A stretch of 64,000 nucleotides of DNA. Origin: Bradyrhizobium prioriisuperbiae. Lineage in GTDB: Bacteria > Pseudomonadota > Alphaproteobacteria > Rhizobiales > Xanthobacteraceae. Each line of letters starts with the position of its first letter. Position 1 is the first letter of the stretch. Made by a program: the position numbers and the translations under genes. The stretch is taken from contig NZ_CP135921.1 in assembly GCF_032397745.1 (NCBI RefSeq), positions 6,560,501 to 6,624,500 of the forward strand, written 5' to 3'. The notes under the pieces are model-generated. The model searched no databases and was not told the DNA's origin. It saw nothing but the letters and a program-made list of their open reading frames with translations. Positions 56,339 through 64,000 of this stretch are shown here, piece after piece.

Positions 56339-56575
56339 CGACGATGCGGGAGAGATCGGAGCGAAAACAACATGTTTTCGTGTTCGGCGCCGACGGAGCA
56401 ACCGCCCCGGAAACTCTCAGGCACAAGGACCGTGTCGTCAGGACGATCTGGAGAGAGACGCCATATGTGCAATATGGCGTCCACCGAAGGGGATATCCGT
56501 TAGTGAGCCATGCATCGCGCAATGGCTCGGGCGGATCAAGCTCTCAGGTACCGTGACAGATGGGGCGCCTTTACC
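56339..56575 (+). promoter_or_regulatory. Tandem glycine riboswitch (two aptamers)
   Basis: Aptamer 1 (about 56346-56440) has GGGAGAG, the hairpin CGAAAAC/GTTTTCG, GCCGACGGAGCAACCGCC, AAACTCTCAGGC and AAGGACCG. Aptamer 2 (about 56447-56566) has GGAGAGAG, a 9-bp stem ACGCCATAT/ATATGGCGT (56458-56480), CCACCGAAGGGG, a stem GAGCCAT/ATGGCTC (56505-56528) and CTCTCAGGTACCGTGACAG. Leader GACGA (56340-56344) can pair with linker TCGTC for the P0/kink-turn helix. Aptamer 1 departs from the usual CCGAAGG and GGCAAAAGGAC by one base each. A stem CGCCT/AGGCG (56566-56570 with 56593-56597) may be part of the expression platform. The next gene is a peptide-type SBP, not gcvT. Confidence 0.92.
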
Positions 56576-56760
56576 GGTCGATGCCGGAGATGAGGCGACT
56601 CTAATGCGCGGGAGCTTCTTCAAGGCCATGCCTATCCCAGCAAGTCTCGTCGCCGGACATCGCGGCGCAACGATTAGCCATGCGCCGCGCCAGCGCGACA
56701 GCGGGCAAGCCGTCTCCATTGCGAGATCATCAACATCCGCTCAACGTCAATCCAGGGAAA
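56576..56760 (+). other. Leader between glycine riboswitch and SBP gene
   Basis: About 185 nt. It holds a small possible reading frame (ATG 56581 to TAA, seven codons) and the CGCCT/AGGCG hairpin, but no clear T-run terminator. Regulation may therefore act on translation or through Rho. An open frame that runs across the aptamers is not a gene. Confidence 0.5.
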
Positions 56761-58374
56761 ATGATGTCCGTCACTCAGCAAGGCGAAGATTCACCAATAT
56801 CGGTCAGGCAGGCGCTGCGCTGGCTGCTGGTCGTGGTCATATTGCTATGGCCGACCTGGTCGCAGGCCAAGACGATCCGAGCGGTTATGCATTCAGACTT
56901 GCGGGCGCTCGATCCGATCCTTTCATCGGCCTATATCACGCGCGACCACGGCTACATGGTCTACGACACGCTGGTGGCGATGGACTCCAGCTTCACGATC
57001 AAGCCGCAGATGGCCGACTGGAAAGTATCCGACGACAAGCTGACCTACACCTTCACGCTGCGCGACGGATTGAAATGGCATGACGGCACGCCGGTCACCT
57101 CGGAGGACTGCGTTGCGTCGTTGAAGCGCTGGGCTGCGGTCGACGGCATGGGCCAGAAGCTGATGGAGTTCACCGCCAGCCTGGAAGCCACCGACGCCAG
57201 GACGATCACGCTCAAACTCAAGGAGCCCTACGGCCTGGTGCTGGAGGCGATCGGCAAACCGTCCACGCTGGTCCCCTTCATGATGCCGAAGCGGCTGGCC
57301 GATACGCCGCCGAGCAAGGCGATCCCGGAGCAGATCGGCTCAGGTCCATTCAAGTTCATTCAGGCGGAGTTTCAGCCGGGTGTCAGGGCCGTCTATGAAA
57401 AGAACAGGGATTATGTGCCGCGCACCGAGCCGCCGAGCTGGGCGTCGGGCGGCAAGGTGGTGAAAGTCGATCGCGTCGAATGGGTCACGATGCCCGACGT
57501 GCAGACGGCGGCCAACGCGCTTCAGGTCGGGGATATCGATTTCCTGGAGCGGCCGTCGTTTGATCTGCTGCCGGTGCTGCAGGCCAACAAGGACCTGACA
57601 TCGCGCCCGCTGAATGGCCTCGGCTTTCAGACCATCGGACGGATGAACTTCCTTCATCCGCCGTTCGACAACGTGAAAATTCGCCGCGCCGCCTTGATGG
57701 CGATGAACCAGAAAGACGTGCTCGACGCGCTGATCGGAAACCCGCAACTTTACAAGATCTGTGGCGCCGTGTTCGGCTGCGACACACCGCTGGCAACCGA
57801 CATCGGATCGGACTCCCTGGTCAAGGGCAACACCATGGCGGAGGCCAGGAAGCTGCTCGTGGAATCAGGCTATGACGGGACACCGGTCGTGATTTTGGCG
57901 CCGACCGATGTGGTCACGCTCAAGCCTCAACCCATCGTCGCGGCGCAGGCGCTGCGTCAGGCCGGATTCCAGGTGACTGTCCAGACGGCGGACTGGCAGA
58001 CGGTGAACACGATCTTCGCAAGCCAGAAGCCGCCGAAGGATGGTGGCTGGAACATGTTCTTCACCAATTGGGGCATCGCCGACATCATGAATCCCATTGT
58101 CAGCGCTCCCCTGAACAGCAGGGGCCGCAAGGGCGCCTGGGTAGGTTGGCCGGACGACCCGCAGATGGAGGAATTGCGCGATGCCTTCGCGCGGGCCGGT
58201 TCGTCGGACGACCAGAAGATCATCGCAAGCAAGATCCAGGCGCGGACCTTCGAGCAGGTGACCTATATTCCGTTGGGACAATATTTCGCTCCAAGCGTCT
58301 GGCACAAGGAGCTGACCGGCGTGCTCGATGGTCCGGCCACACCTGTGTTCTGGAATATGGACAAGCCGGAGTGA
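56761..58374 (+). CDS. Peptide-type ABC substrate-binding protein (SBP_bac_5), riboswitch-associated
   Basis: A 537-aa binding protein with an N-terminal hydrophobic helix (about 23-38, LLVVVILLWPTWSQA) as a long-n-region signal. Family 5 motifs: DLRALDPILSSAYITRDH, FTLRDGLKWHDGTPVTSEDC, and the C-terminal QVTYIPLGQYFAPSVW. ATG 56761 or 56764, after AGGGAAA. No permease or ATPase follows; it might use the dpp permeases at 50340-54044. It is the first gene behind the tandem glycine riboswitch, so glycine is expected to alter its expression. Confidence 0.9.
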   Translation: MMSVTQQGEDSPISVRQALRWLLVVVILLWPTWSQAKTIRAVMHSDLRALDPILSSAYITRDHGYMVYDTLVAMDSSFTIKPQMADWKVSDDKLTYTFTLRDGLKWHDGTPVTSEDCVASLKRWAAVDGMGQKLMEFTASLEATDARTITLKLKEPYGLVLEAIGKPSTLVPFMMPKRLADTPPSKAIPEQIGSGPFKFIQAEFQPGVRAVYEKNRDYVPRTEPPSWASGGKVVKVDRVEWVTMPDVQTAANALQVGDIDFLERPSFDLLPVLQANKDLTSRPLNGLGFQTIGRMNFLHPPFDNVKIRRAALMAMNQKDVLDALIGNPQLYKICGAVFGCDTPLATDIGSDSLVKGNTMAEARKLLVESGYDGTPVVILAPTDVVTLKPQPIVAAQALRQAGFQVTVQTADWQTVNTIFASQKPPKDGGWNMFFTNWGIADIMNPIVSAPLNSRGRKGAWVGWPDDPQMEELRDAFARAGSSDDQKIIASKIQARTFEQVTYIPLGQYFAPSVWHKELTGVLDGPATPVFWNMDKPE

Positions 58375-58533
58375 TCGGACGAGATCTCTCGTTCCAACTA
58401 CGGATCATTGCCTCTCATAGGCATCTGACGCCTGCACGAACACGTCATTCGCTGACCTAGCGATCTGGACGTAAATCAATCTATGATGGGGACTGCCGTC
58501 CGCGCCCGTCGATAGTTCGGAGTGTCTAAAACC

Positions 58534-60084
58534 ATGTATGATGTCATTGTTGTCGGTGGCGGCTCTGCCGGTGCCGCAATCGCCGCGCGGCTGTCCGAAG
58601 CGAGAGACCGCCGCGTGCTGTTGCTGGAAGCGGGCCTCGACTGGCGCGCCGCTGAGGCGCCCTGGGAGATCAGCACACCCAATCCGATTCCGATCATCCA
58701 CCAGCGTGAGTTCCAGGAGAAATGGCAGTGGCCCAATCTCTTGACCCGCCGGATTGCTGGGCAGGAGCCACGCTTCTATTGGCGCGGCAAGGGACTGGGC
58801 GGCAGCTCGATGATGAACGGCCAGATCGCCATTCGTGGCGTGGCGGATGCATTCGACGAATGGGCCGCCAATGGCTGCACCGGCTGGTCCGCGCGCGAAA
58901 TCATGCCGCTGTTCTCGGTGATCGAGGATGATGAGGACTTCGGCGACACCAGGGGACACGGACGCGGGGGTCCGCTGCCGGTCTATCGCGCGCCGCCGGA
59001 CACCTGGGGGCCCGTCGACCGGGGGCTGCGCGATGCGGCGCTCGCCAGCGGCTATCCCTGGTGCGCGGACCTCAACGGGCCGGACGGCGAGGGTGTGGCC
59101 TGTTATCCGATCAACAGCCGCAACGGCCGGCGCATCTCCACCAATGAAGGCTATTTGGAGCCGGCGCGCGGCCGCTCTAATCTGGAAATTCGCGGCCACG
59201 CACTCGTCGATCGTGTCTTGATCGAGCAGGGGCGGGCCACCGGCGTGCGGGTTCATATCGCGGGCCAGGGCGTCAGCGAGATCCGCGGGCGCGAGATCGT
59301 CCTGTGCGGCGGCGCCATCCACAGTCCGGCGATCCTGATGCGCTCGGGCATCGGTCCGGCGGACGACCTGAAATCTTTAGGCGTCGCCGTGCAACGCGAT
59401 CTGCCGGTCGGCTGTGACTTCTTCGATCACCCGCTGTTCCGCACCACCATCGAACTGCGCGAGGACCTGCGTGCCACGGATCGCGACACCCGTCATACCA
59501 ATTGCTGCGTGACCTATTCCTCTGGCCTCGCCGACGGCGGCAAGCGCGACATGATCCTGATCGCGTTCAATCATCGCGGCATCGGAATTCCCGCCGCCAT
59601 CGGCGCCGGACTGTTCAATGCCTATTCGCGCGGCTCGCTCAAGCTTGCCTCCGCTGATCCGGAGATCGATCCCATCGTTGAGGAGAACATGCTGGCGGAT
59701 TCCCGTGACATGCTGCGGATGACCGACGTGGTGAGACGGATGGCGGTGCTGACGGCGCAGCCGGCGCTTGCCGGCATTGCGGACTGGATTCGTCTGGCGG
59801 ATACCGAGCTGACTCTGCCGGAGGCCGCGGCGTTGCCCGATGGCGAACTCGAAGCCGTGTTGCGCCAGGTGACCGGAGACATCCAGCATGCCGCCGGCTC
59901 CTGCCGGATGACCGGCTTCGGGGATGAGGACGGCGTGGTCAATCCGGATGGCACCGTCAAGGGCATCGCCGGCCTGCGCGTTGCTGATGCGTCGATCATG
60001 CCGTCCGACTGCCGGGCCAATACTCACTTCACCACGGTTGTGATCGGCGAAGCCATCGCACGGATGATGATGCGCGCCGGTTGA
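58534..60084 (+). CDS. GMC-family FAD oxidoreductase
   Basis: A 516-aa flavoenzyme (glucose-methanol-choline family). N-terminal VIVVGGGSAG (about 4-13), the GMC signature GKGLGGSSMMNGQIAIRG near 90, CGGAIHSPAILMRSGIG, and the C-terminal HAAGSCRM with THFTTVVIGEA, which hold the catalytic His region. ATG 58534 is used; GTG 58522 is possible. Substrate unknown (an alcohol or choline-like compound). It is 160 bp after the SBP gene, so it may have its own promoter. Confidence 0.9.
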   Translation: MYDVIVVGGGSAGAAIAARLSEARDRRVLLLEAGLDWRAAEAPWEISTPNPIPIIHQREFQEKWQWPNLLTRRIAGQEPRFYWRGKGLGGSSMMNGQIAIRGVADAFDEWAANGCTGWSAREIMPLFSVIEDDEDFGDTRGHGRGGPLPVYRAPPDTWGPVDRGLRDAALASGYPWCADLNGPDGEGVACYPINSRNGRRISTNEGYLEPARGRSNLEIRGHALVDRVLIEQGRATGVRVHIAGQGVSEIRGREIVLCGGAIHSPAILMRSGIGPADDLKSLGVAVQRDLPVGCDFFDHPLFRTTIELREDLRATDRDTRHTNCCVTYSSGLADGGKRDMILIAFNHRGIGIPAAIGAGLFNAYSRGSLKLASADPEIDPIVEENMLADSRDMLRMTDVVRRMAVLTAQPALAGIADWIRLADTELTLPEAAALPDGELEAVLRQVTGDIQHAAGSCRMTGFGDEDGVVNPDGTVKGIAGLRVADASIMPSDCRANTHFTTVVIGEAIARMMMRAG

Positions 60085-60113
60085 AATCAAAAATCTGAGA
60101 TCCAGGACATTCC

Positions 60114-61289
60114 ATGCCCACCAATGCTGAAACAGAAATCACCGAATGGCTGGCGTCGCAGAAGGACGCCATGGTTACGTTGCTGCGGGAGGTGGTCGAT
60201 ATCGATTCTGGATCCTACGACAAGGCCGGCGTCGACGTCGTGGGGACGCGTTTCGAAAAACACTTCGCCGATCACGGCATCTCGGCGTGGCGAGAACAGC
60301 ATGACACGTTCGGTGACGCGATCCATGCCCTGGTGGCGAAGCCCGGCAGCAACGAGAAGCCGATCCTGCTGATGGGCCATCGCGACACGGTGTTTCCGAA
60401 AGGTGAGGTGGCGCGGAGGCCATTCAGCATCGAGGGCAACCGCGCCCATGGCCCCGGCGTGGCCGACATGAAGGCGGGCCTGGTGATGAACGTGTTCGTT
60501 GCCGCTGCATTCCAGCGCTTCGGCAGTGCGCCGTGTCCGATCAAGCTATTGATCACGTCCGACGAGGAGATCGCGTCGCCCTCATCGCGTCCGGTGATCG
60601 AGCGCGAGGGCCGCGCCGCGCGCGCGGTCTACAATTCCGAGCCCGGCCGTCCCAGTGGCAATGTCGTGACTGGCCGCAAGGGCGGTGTGTTCATGCGTTT
60701 TGAGGTGTTCGGCAAGGCGGCGCATTCCGGCACGAGTTTCTTCGACGGCGTGAGTGCCATCGGTGAAATGGCGCACAAGATCGTGCGGATTCATGCGCTG
60801 ACCAATGCCGACAAGGGCATTACGCTGAATGTGGGGCTGGTCGCGGGCGGACAGTCCGTCAACACCACCGCGCCCCATGCTGAGGGCCAGATCGACCTGC
60901 GTTATGTCGATCCCGCGGACCGGGCCGCGACACTGGCCGCGATCGAGGACATCATCGCGACCCCGACCGTCTCCGGCACGTCGGCGAAACTGCACATCAA
61001 TGGCGAGTTCCTGCCGCTGGTCCAAAGCGAGGGTTCAAAGCACATTTACGACGGGTATCGGGCCGCAGCGAAGGATGTGGGGCTGCCAAATGTCGCCGGC
61101 GAATTTACCGGCGGTTGCGCCGATTCCGGTTTCACCGCGGCGGTCGGCGCGCCGACCATCTGCGCCGTCGGCCCCGTCGGCGGCAATGCGCACACGCCGC
61201 AGGAGTATCTCGACCTCGACAGTTTCGTTCCGCGCGCCCAGGCACTCGCCCTGGCGATCCTGCGGACGCGCGTCGAGGCCGCCGGATGA
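60114..61289 (+). CDS. M20-family metallopeptidase, carboxypeptidase G2-like
   Basis: A 391-aa zinc peptidase. Ligands and catalytic residues: His89 and Asp91 in MGHRDTVFP, Asp118 in GVADMKAG, Glu151/152 in SDEEIASPS, Glu176 in NSEPGRP, and His in GGNAHTPQEY near 360. The dimerisation lid (about 190-300) has GKAAHSG. It removes a C-terminal amino acid from short peptides or N-acyl amino acids. It starts 29 bp after the GMC gene. A role in freeing an amino acid from imported peptides would fit a glycine-regulated unit, but is inferred. Confidence 0.88.
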   Translation: MPTNAETEITEWLASQKDAMVTLLREVVDIDSGSYDKAGVDVVGTRFEKHFADHGISAWREQHDTFGDAIHALVAKPGSNEKPILLMGHRDTVFPKGEVARRPFSIEGNRAHGPGVADMKAGLVMNVFVAAAFQRFGSAPCPIKLLITSDEEIASPSSRPVIEREGRAARAVYNSEPGRPSGNVVTGRKGGVFMRFEVFGKAAHSGTSFFDGVSAIGEMAHKIVRIHALTNADKGITLNVGLVAGGQSVNTTAPHAEGQIDLRYVDPADRAATLAAIEDIIATPTVSGTSAKLHINGEFLPLVQSEGSKHIYDGYRAAAKDVGLPNVAGEFTGGCADSGFTAAVGAPTICAVGPVGGNAHTPQEYLDLDSFVPRAQALALAILRTRVEAAG

Positions 61290-61316
61290 TCGCTGCAGGC
61301 GCAGCGGGAGTCGGTC

Positions 61317-62114
61317 CTATTTTGTTCGGATCGGCGAGTCCTTCAGTCCGTTGTTGTCATAGGCGCGGCGCAGCTGGCCGTTGGATGTCGCTTCGGTCAT
61401 GAATTTTGTGACGAATGCCAGCGCGAGCGGGTGGTTCAGCGGCACCGCGACCGCCGTGGTGGTCTGCTTGAAGGTTTCATCCAGCACCCGCGTGCCCGGA
61501 ATTTTCTTCGCCATGGCATTGAGCTGATCGCGCGACAGCGCGAAGGCGTCGATGTCGCCGGATTTCAGCAGTCCAAAGATTTCGTCATAGGTCTGATAAC
61601 CCGTCACCTTGGCGGTCTTCAGATGCGCGATGGCGCCACGCATGGTGGTGGTGTTGTTGACGGCGGCGACCTTGATGCCGGCCTGGTCGAGCTGCTGGAA
61701 ATTGGCGACCTGTGAGCCCGGCTTCACGATGTAGGTCGCATCGGCCACTTCATAAGTCGGCCCGAATGCCATCTTGGTCGCGCGCTCGGGATCCTGCGGC
61801 AGGAACGTGACATCCCATTTTCCGCTCGATGCCGTGTCTGTGATCTGTCCTGAATTCTGATGGGCGACATATTCGAGGGGAATGCCGAGTTGCGTGGCCA
61901 TCTCCTTGCCGAGATCGACCGGCACGCCCGCGTAACCGTCCCCGGTCTTGGTGGACCAGAACGCGCCGCCGGCCGGGCTGATGGCAATGGCGACCCGCAG
62001 CTTGCCCGTAGGCGCGATCTCGTCCCTGAGCGGATCGGCGTAGCCAGAATTCATCGTCATCAACACAACTCCCAGAACAAGACCTGACGTCCGCAACCGC
62101 GCAAAGCTCTTCAT
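61317..62114 (-). CDS. Amino-acid-type ABC substrate-binding protein (SBP_bac_3), no adjacent permease
   Basis: A 265-aa periplasmic binding protein with signal peptide (about 1-26, ending SGYA). Family 3 pattern: GKLRVAIAISPAGGAFW, GYAGVPVDLGKEMATQLGI, KWDVTFLPQDPERA. GGAGG lies before ATG 62114. Convergent with the M20 gene (27 bp). No permease or ATPase of this class is in the window. Confidence 0.88.
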   Translation of the reverse strand: MKSFARLRTSGLVLGVVLMTMNSGYADPLRDEIAPTGKLRVAIAISPAGGAFWSTKTGDGYAGVPVDLGKEMATQLGIPLEYVAHQNSGQITDTASSGKWDVTFLPQDPERATKMAFGPTYEVADATYIVKPGSQVANFQQLDQAGIKVAAVNNTTTMRGAIAHLKTAKVTGYQTYDEIFGLLKSGDIDAFALSRDQLNAMAKKIPGTRVLDETFKQTTTAVAVPLNHPLALAFVTKFMTEATSNGQLRRAYDNNGLKDSPIRTK

Positions 62115-62147
62115 GATATCCTCCAAACCGGATCTGCGCCCGGTCAG

Positions 62148-63233
62148 CTACTCATACCCCGTCATTTCGAGATAGCCCACTCCACCGTGGCTGCCGCGGA
62201 TGGTGATCGGCCCCTCCCAGTAGAAGAAGCGCGTGCCCATCCAACTCTGTGCATTCAGCGGAACCGTGTCGATCCGCAGGTTTTTTGCGGGGATATCGAC
62301 GTGCCAGGAGGTCGGCAGCTCGCGCCCGGCGACGCGGGTCCGCGCCGTTGACGTCATCGTGATCGATCCACCATCGAGCTCTTGCGTGGTACCGTCGGCG
62401 CTAATCCAGTTGCCGGCCAGATGATGCTTGCCGTCCTTCTGGCGCAGGCGATACAGCATCAGCTTGTCTCCGCCATCGAGATGCAGCGAGAACCAGTCCC
62501 ACCCGGTCTGGTCCGGCGCCAGCGGCTGGCTGCTCCACTCCCGGTCCATCCATGCGTTGCCCGTCACGCGGACCGATTTGTTGTCGATGGTGACGGTGCC
62601 CGACGCCTGGAAAAACGGTTGGCTGTAATAATACGAGGCCTGGCCGCGTTCCGATTTGCGGCTGTAGCCGGCGTGTCCCTGCAGGACCAGCGGCCTGTCG
62701 GCTTCCAGTCTCAGGTCGTAGCTGAAGTTGTCCGCGGATGCGCTGAGCTGCAGCGGCGCAATGGTCTTCTCGGAGACCCCATCGAGCCCGCGCATGTCCC
62801 AGGCATCGATCCAGGCATGAAACGGCTGAGCCTCGATGCCGGCTTGCCCGATGCCGCCACGCGAGAGTCGTTCGCTGAAGCGATGCAGGTCGGCGCGGGT
62901 CACCGCCGCGTGTCCCATCCAGAGCTGCTTGTCGGCCCAGCCGCTTGCTTGCGGTCCGGAGAGGATGGCCTGTCGAAACAGTGTCCACTGCACACCATGA
63001 GGCGTGCCGGTCGCGTCCATAAGATTGGCGGTGACGTACCACCATTCGATCCGGTAGTCCGGATGCGCGCCATGGTCGGCGGGGAAGGCGAATGTCCGGC
63101 CCGGCGTCACGGCACTGAAGCCGTCGGCGTTGCCGTCCATGCCGGCGAAACCTTGTGCGCGAGCGGCCTTGCCGCCGATGGCCAGCAGCAGGGAGCTGGC
63201 GATGAGAGAGCGCCGGCTGAGATCAGCGTTCAT
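62148..63233 (-). CDS. AttH/CrtC-like lipocalin-domain protein
   Basis: A 361-aa exported protein with a Tat-like signal (SRRSLIASSLLLAIGGKAARA, about 6-26). The body matches the AttH / carotenoid 1,2-hydratase-like lipocalin pair: DYRIEWWYVTANL, QWTLFRQAIL, and WMDREWSSQPLAPDQTGWDWFSLHL. AttH-type proteins accompany FtsX-like ABC exporters; here the start overlaps the upstream permease stop by 11 nt, supporting such a unit. Function unknown; lipid or envelope-component handling is likely. Confidence 0.85.
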   Translation of the reverse strand: MNADLSRRSLIASSLLLAIGGKAARAQGFAGMDGNADGFSAVTPGRTFAFPADHGAHPDYRIEWWYVTANLMDATGTPHGVQWTLFRQAILSGPQASGWADKQLWMGHAAVTRADLHRFSERLSRGGIGQAGIEAQPFHAWIDAWDMRGLDGVSEKTIAPLQLSASADNFSYDLRLEADRPLVLQGHAGYSRKSERGQASYYYSQPFFQASGTVTIDNKSVRVTGNAWMDREWSSQPLAPDQTGWDWFSLHLDGGDKLMLYRLRQKDGKHHLAGNWISADGTTQELDGGSITMTSTARTRVAGRELPTSWHVDIPAKNLRIDTVPLNAQSWMGTRFFYWEGPITIRGSHGGVGYLEMTGYE

Positions 63234-64000
63234 TGGCGAAAATCTTGATCAATTGCGCCGGCGGCATGCGGCGCAGTTTCAGGATCGGCCAAAGCGTGGC
63301 GAGCAGGGCGGCCGACAGCGCCACGGCCAGCAGCATCAGCAGTTGCGACGGAAAGACATGCAGCGGCAGCCGCCAGCCGAAGGCTTTGACATTGACCACG
63401 GCCAGAAGGCACCAGGCGACGGCGAGGCCGAGCGGCAGCGACAGCAGTGTGGTGACCAGCGCCAGGGTCATGGTCTTCAGCAGTTCGATCGCGGAGAGGC
63501 GTCCCAGCGTCAGGCCGATGGCCCATAGCGGCGCGATCTGCGGCAGGCGCGTCATGCTCAGGATCAGGAGGCTGGTCAGCAACGCCAGGCCGGCGACGCC
63601 CAGCGTCAGCGTGTTCAGCGCCGCTGTGACGGCGAAGGTGCGATCGAAGATCCGGTTCGACTCCGCCTTCACGGCGGACTGGTCCGCGATCTGCCGGTCG
63701 CCCAACCCGAACTGAGCCTGGATCGCAGCGATAAGGGCGGGAACATGGTCCGGCAGAACGCGCAGTCCAAATCGCGTCTGCGGCGTTTGTGGAAACCGCT
63801 CGATCAAGCTGCCGATGGCGACGGCGATCTGCCCCTTGGGATTGCCGTAGTCGGCATAGACGCCTGCGATTGTCAGCGGCCAGACTCCCGAGGGCGTGGG
63901 TACGCGCAAAGTATCGCCGACGGCGACTTTCAACCGGCGTGACAGTTGTTCGCTGACAAACGCGTCGCCGCGCTGCAGGCGATCCCATGGATTCGCCGAT
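63223..64000 (-). CDS. FtsX-like ABC permease, C-terminal part (runs off the window)
   Basis: The frame is open to the window edge: residues before the apparent ATG at 63933 read DRLQRGDAFVSEQLSRRL, a normal MacB-type core segment. At least 259 residues, with three C-terminal helices (LTLGVAGLALLTSLLIL, LVTTLLSLPLGLAVAWCLL, LLMLLAVALSAALLATL). It belongs to the LolC/FtsX class that moves lipids or envelope proteins rather than importing solutes, and is coupled to the AttH-like gene. Confidence 0.87.
   Translation of the reverse strand, partial: SANPWDRLQRGDAFVSEQLSRRLKVAVGDTLRVPTPSGVWPLTIAGVYADYGNPKGQIAVAIGSLIERFPQTPQTRFGLRVLPDHVPALIAAIQAQFGLGDRQIADQSAVKAESNRIFDRTFAVTAALNTLTLGVAGLALLTSLLILSMTRLPQIAPLWAIGLTLGRLSAIELLKTMTLALVTTLLSLPLGLAVAWCLLAVVNVKAFGWRLPLHVFPSQLLMLLAVALSAALLATLWPILKLRRMPPAQLIKIFANER

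Noticed and set aside
56283..57083. A 266-codon frame running across the glycine riboswitch into the SBP gene
   Set aside because: It translates structured RNA and the SBP gene in a different frame; no RBS or domain.

Overview
The window is about 64 kb of high-GC chromosomal DNA from an alphaproteobacterium, most likely the Bradyrhizobium/Rhodopseudomonas/Afipia group (Nitrobacteraceae). The support is the tyrS-anmK pair, the seven-gene SUF operon with two different cysteine desulfurases, the hom-glpX-recJ order, parE, a class I PHA synthase and an efp-epmA-epmB cluster. No database search was possible, so the taxon is inferred from gene order and protein style. I see no phage, CRISPR array or rRNA.

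Layout. 1-3018: start of tyrS, anmK, a glutathione transferase with a twin-dyad operator candidate, and an alpha/beta hydrolase. 3252-10198: iron-sulfur assembly operon (iscS-like, sufB, sufC, sufD, sufS, sufT, sufA) with two Irr-box-like sites just before sufB. 10216-15661: a TfoX-domain protein, a complete IS1634-type insertion sequence (10781-12798), a GGDEF protein and an RhlE helicase ending in a branched terminator. 16025-28136: secreted caspase-like protein, oxidoreductases, parE, small membrane proteins, DedA, a metallo-beta-lactamase-fold hydrolase, argC, a MAPEG protein and phaC. 28411-35568: lipoprotein, aminotransferase, hom, glpX, GNAT, HAD and recJ. 35589-43518: cell-wall enzymes (MltB and M23 types), an SDR, the EF-P modification cluster and small membrane proteins.

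43697-64000 is more accessory and catabolic. It holds a cyclase-FAH-SBP-GntR-ABC cluster (probable uptake and breakdown of a small organic acid or aromatic-derived compound), tRNA-Glu(UUC), a complete dipeptide-type ABC operon (dppBCDF plus binding protein), two adjacent long palindromes, a decayed tripartite tricarboxylate transporter remnant, and a tandem glycine riboswitch. The riboswitch lies before a peptide-type binding protein, a GMC flavoprotein and an M20 peptidase. An orphan amino-acid binding protein and an AttH-like lipocalin/FtsX-type permease pair close the window.

The most notable items are the tandem glycine riboswitch placed before peptide-uptake and peptidase genes instead of gcvT, the three-way-junction terminator behind rhlE, the internal iron-response sites of the suf operon, the twin dyad before the GST gene, and the frameshifted TctC-TctA fusion remnant.
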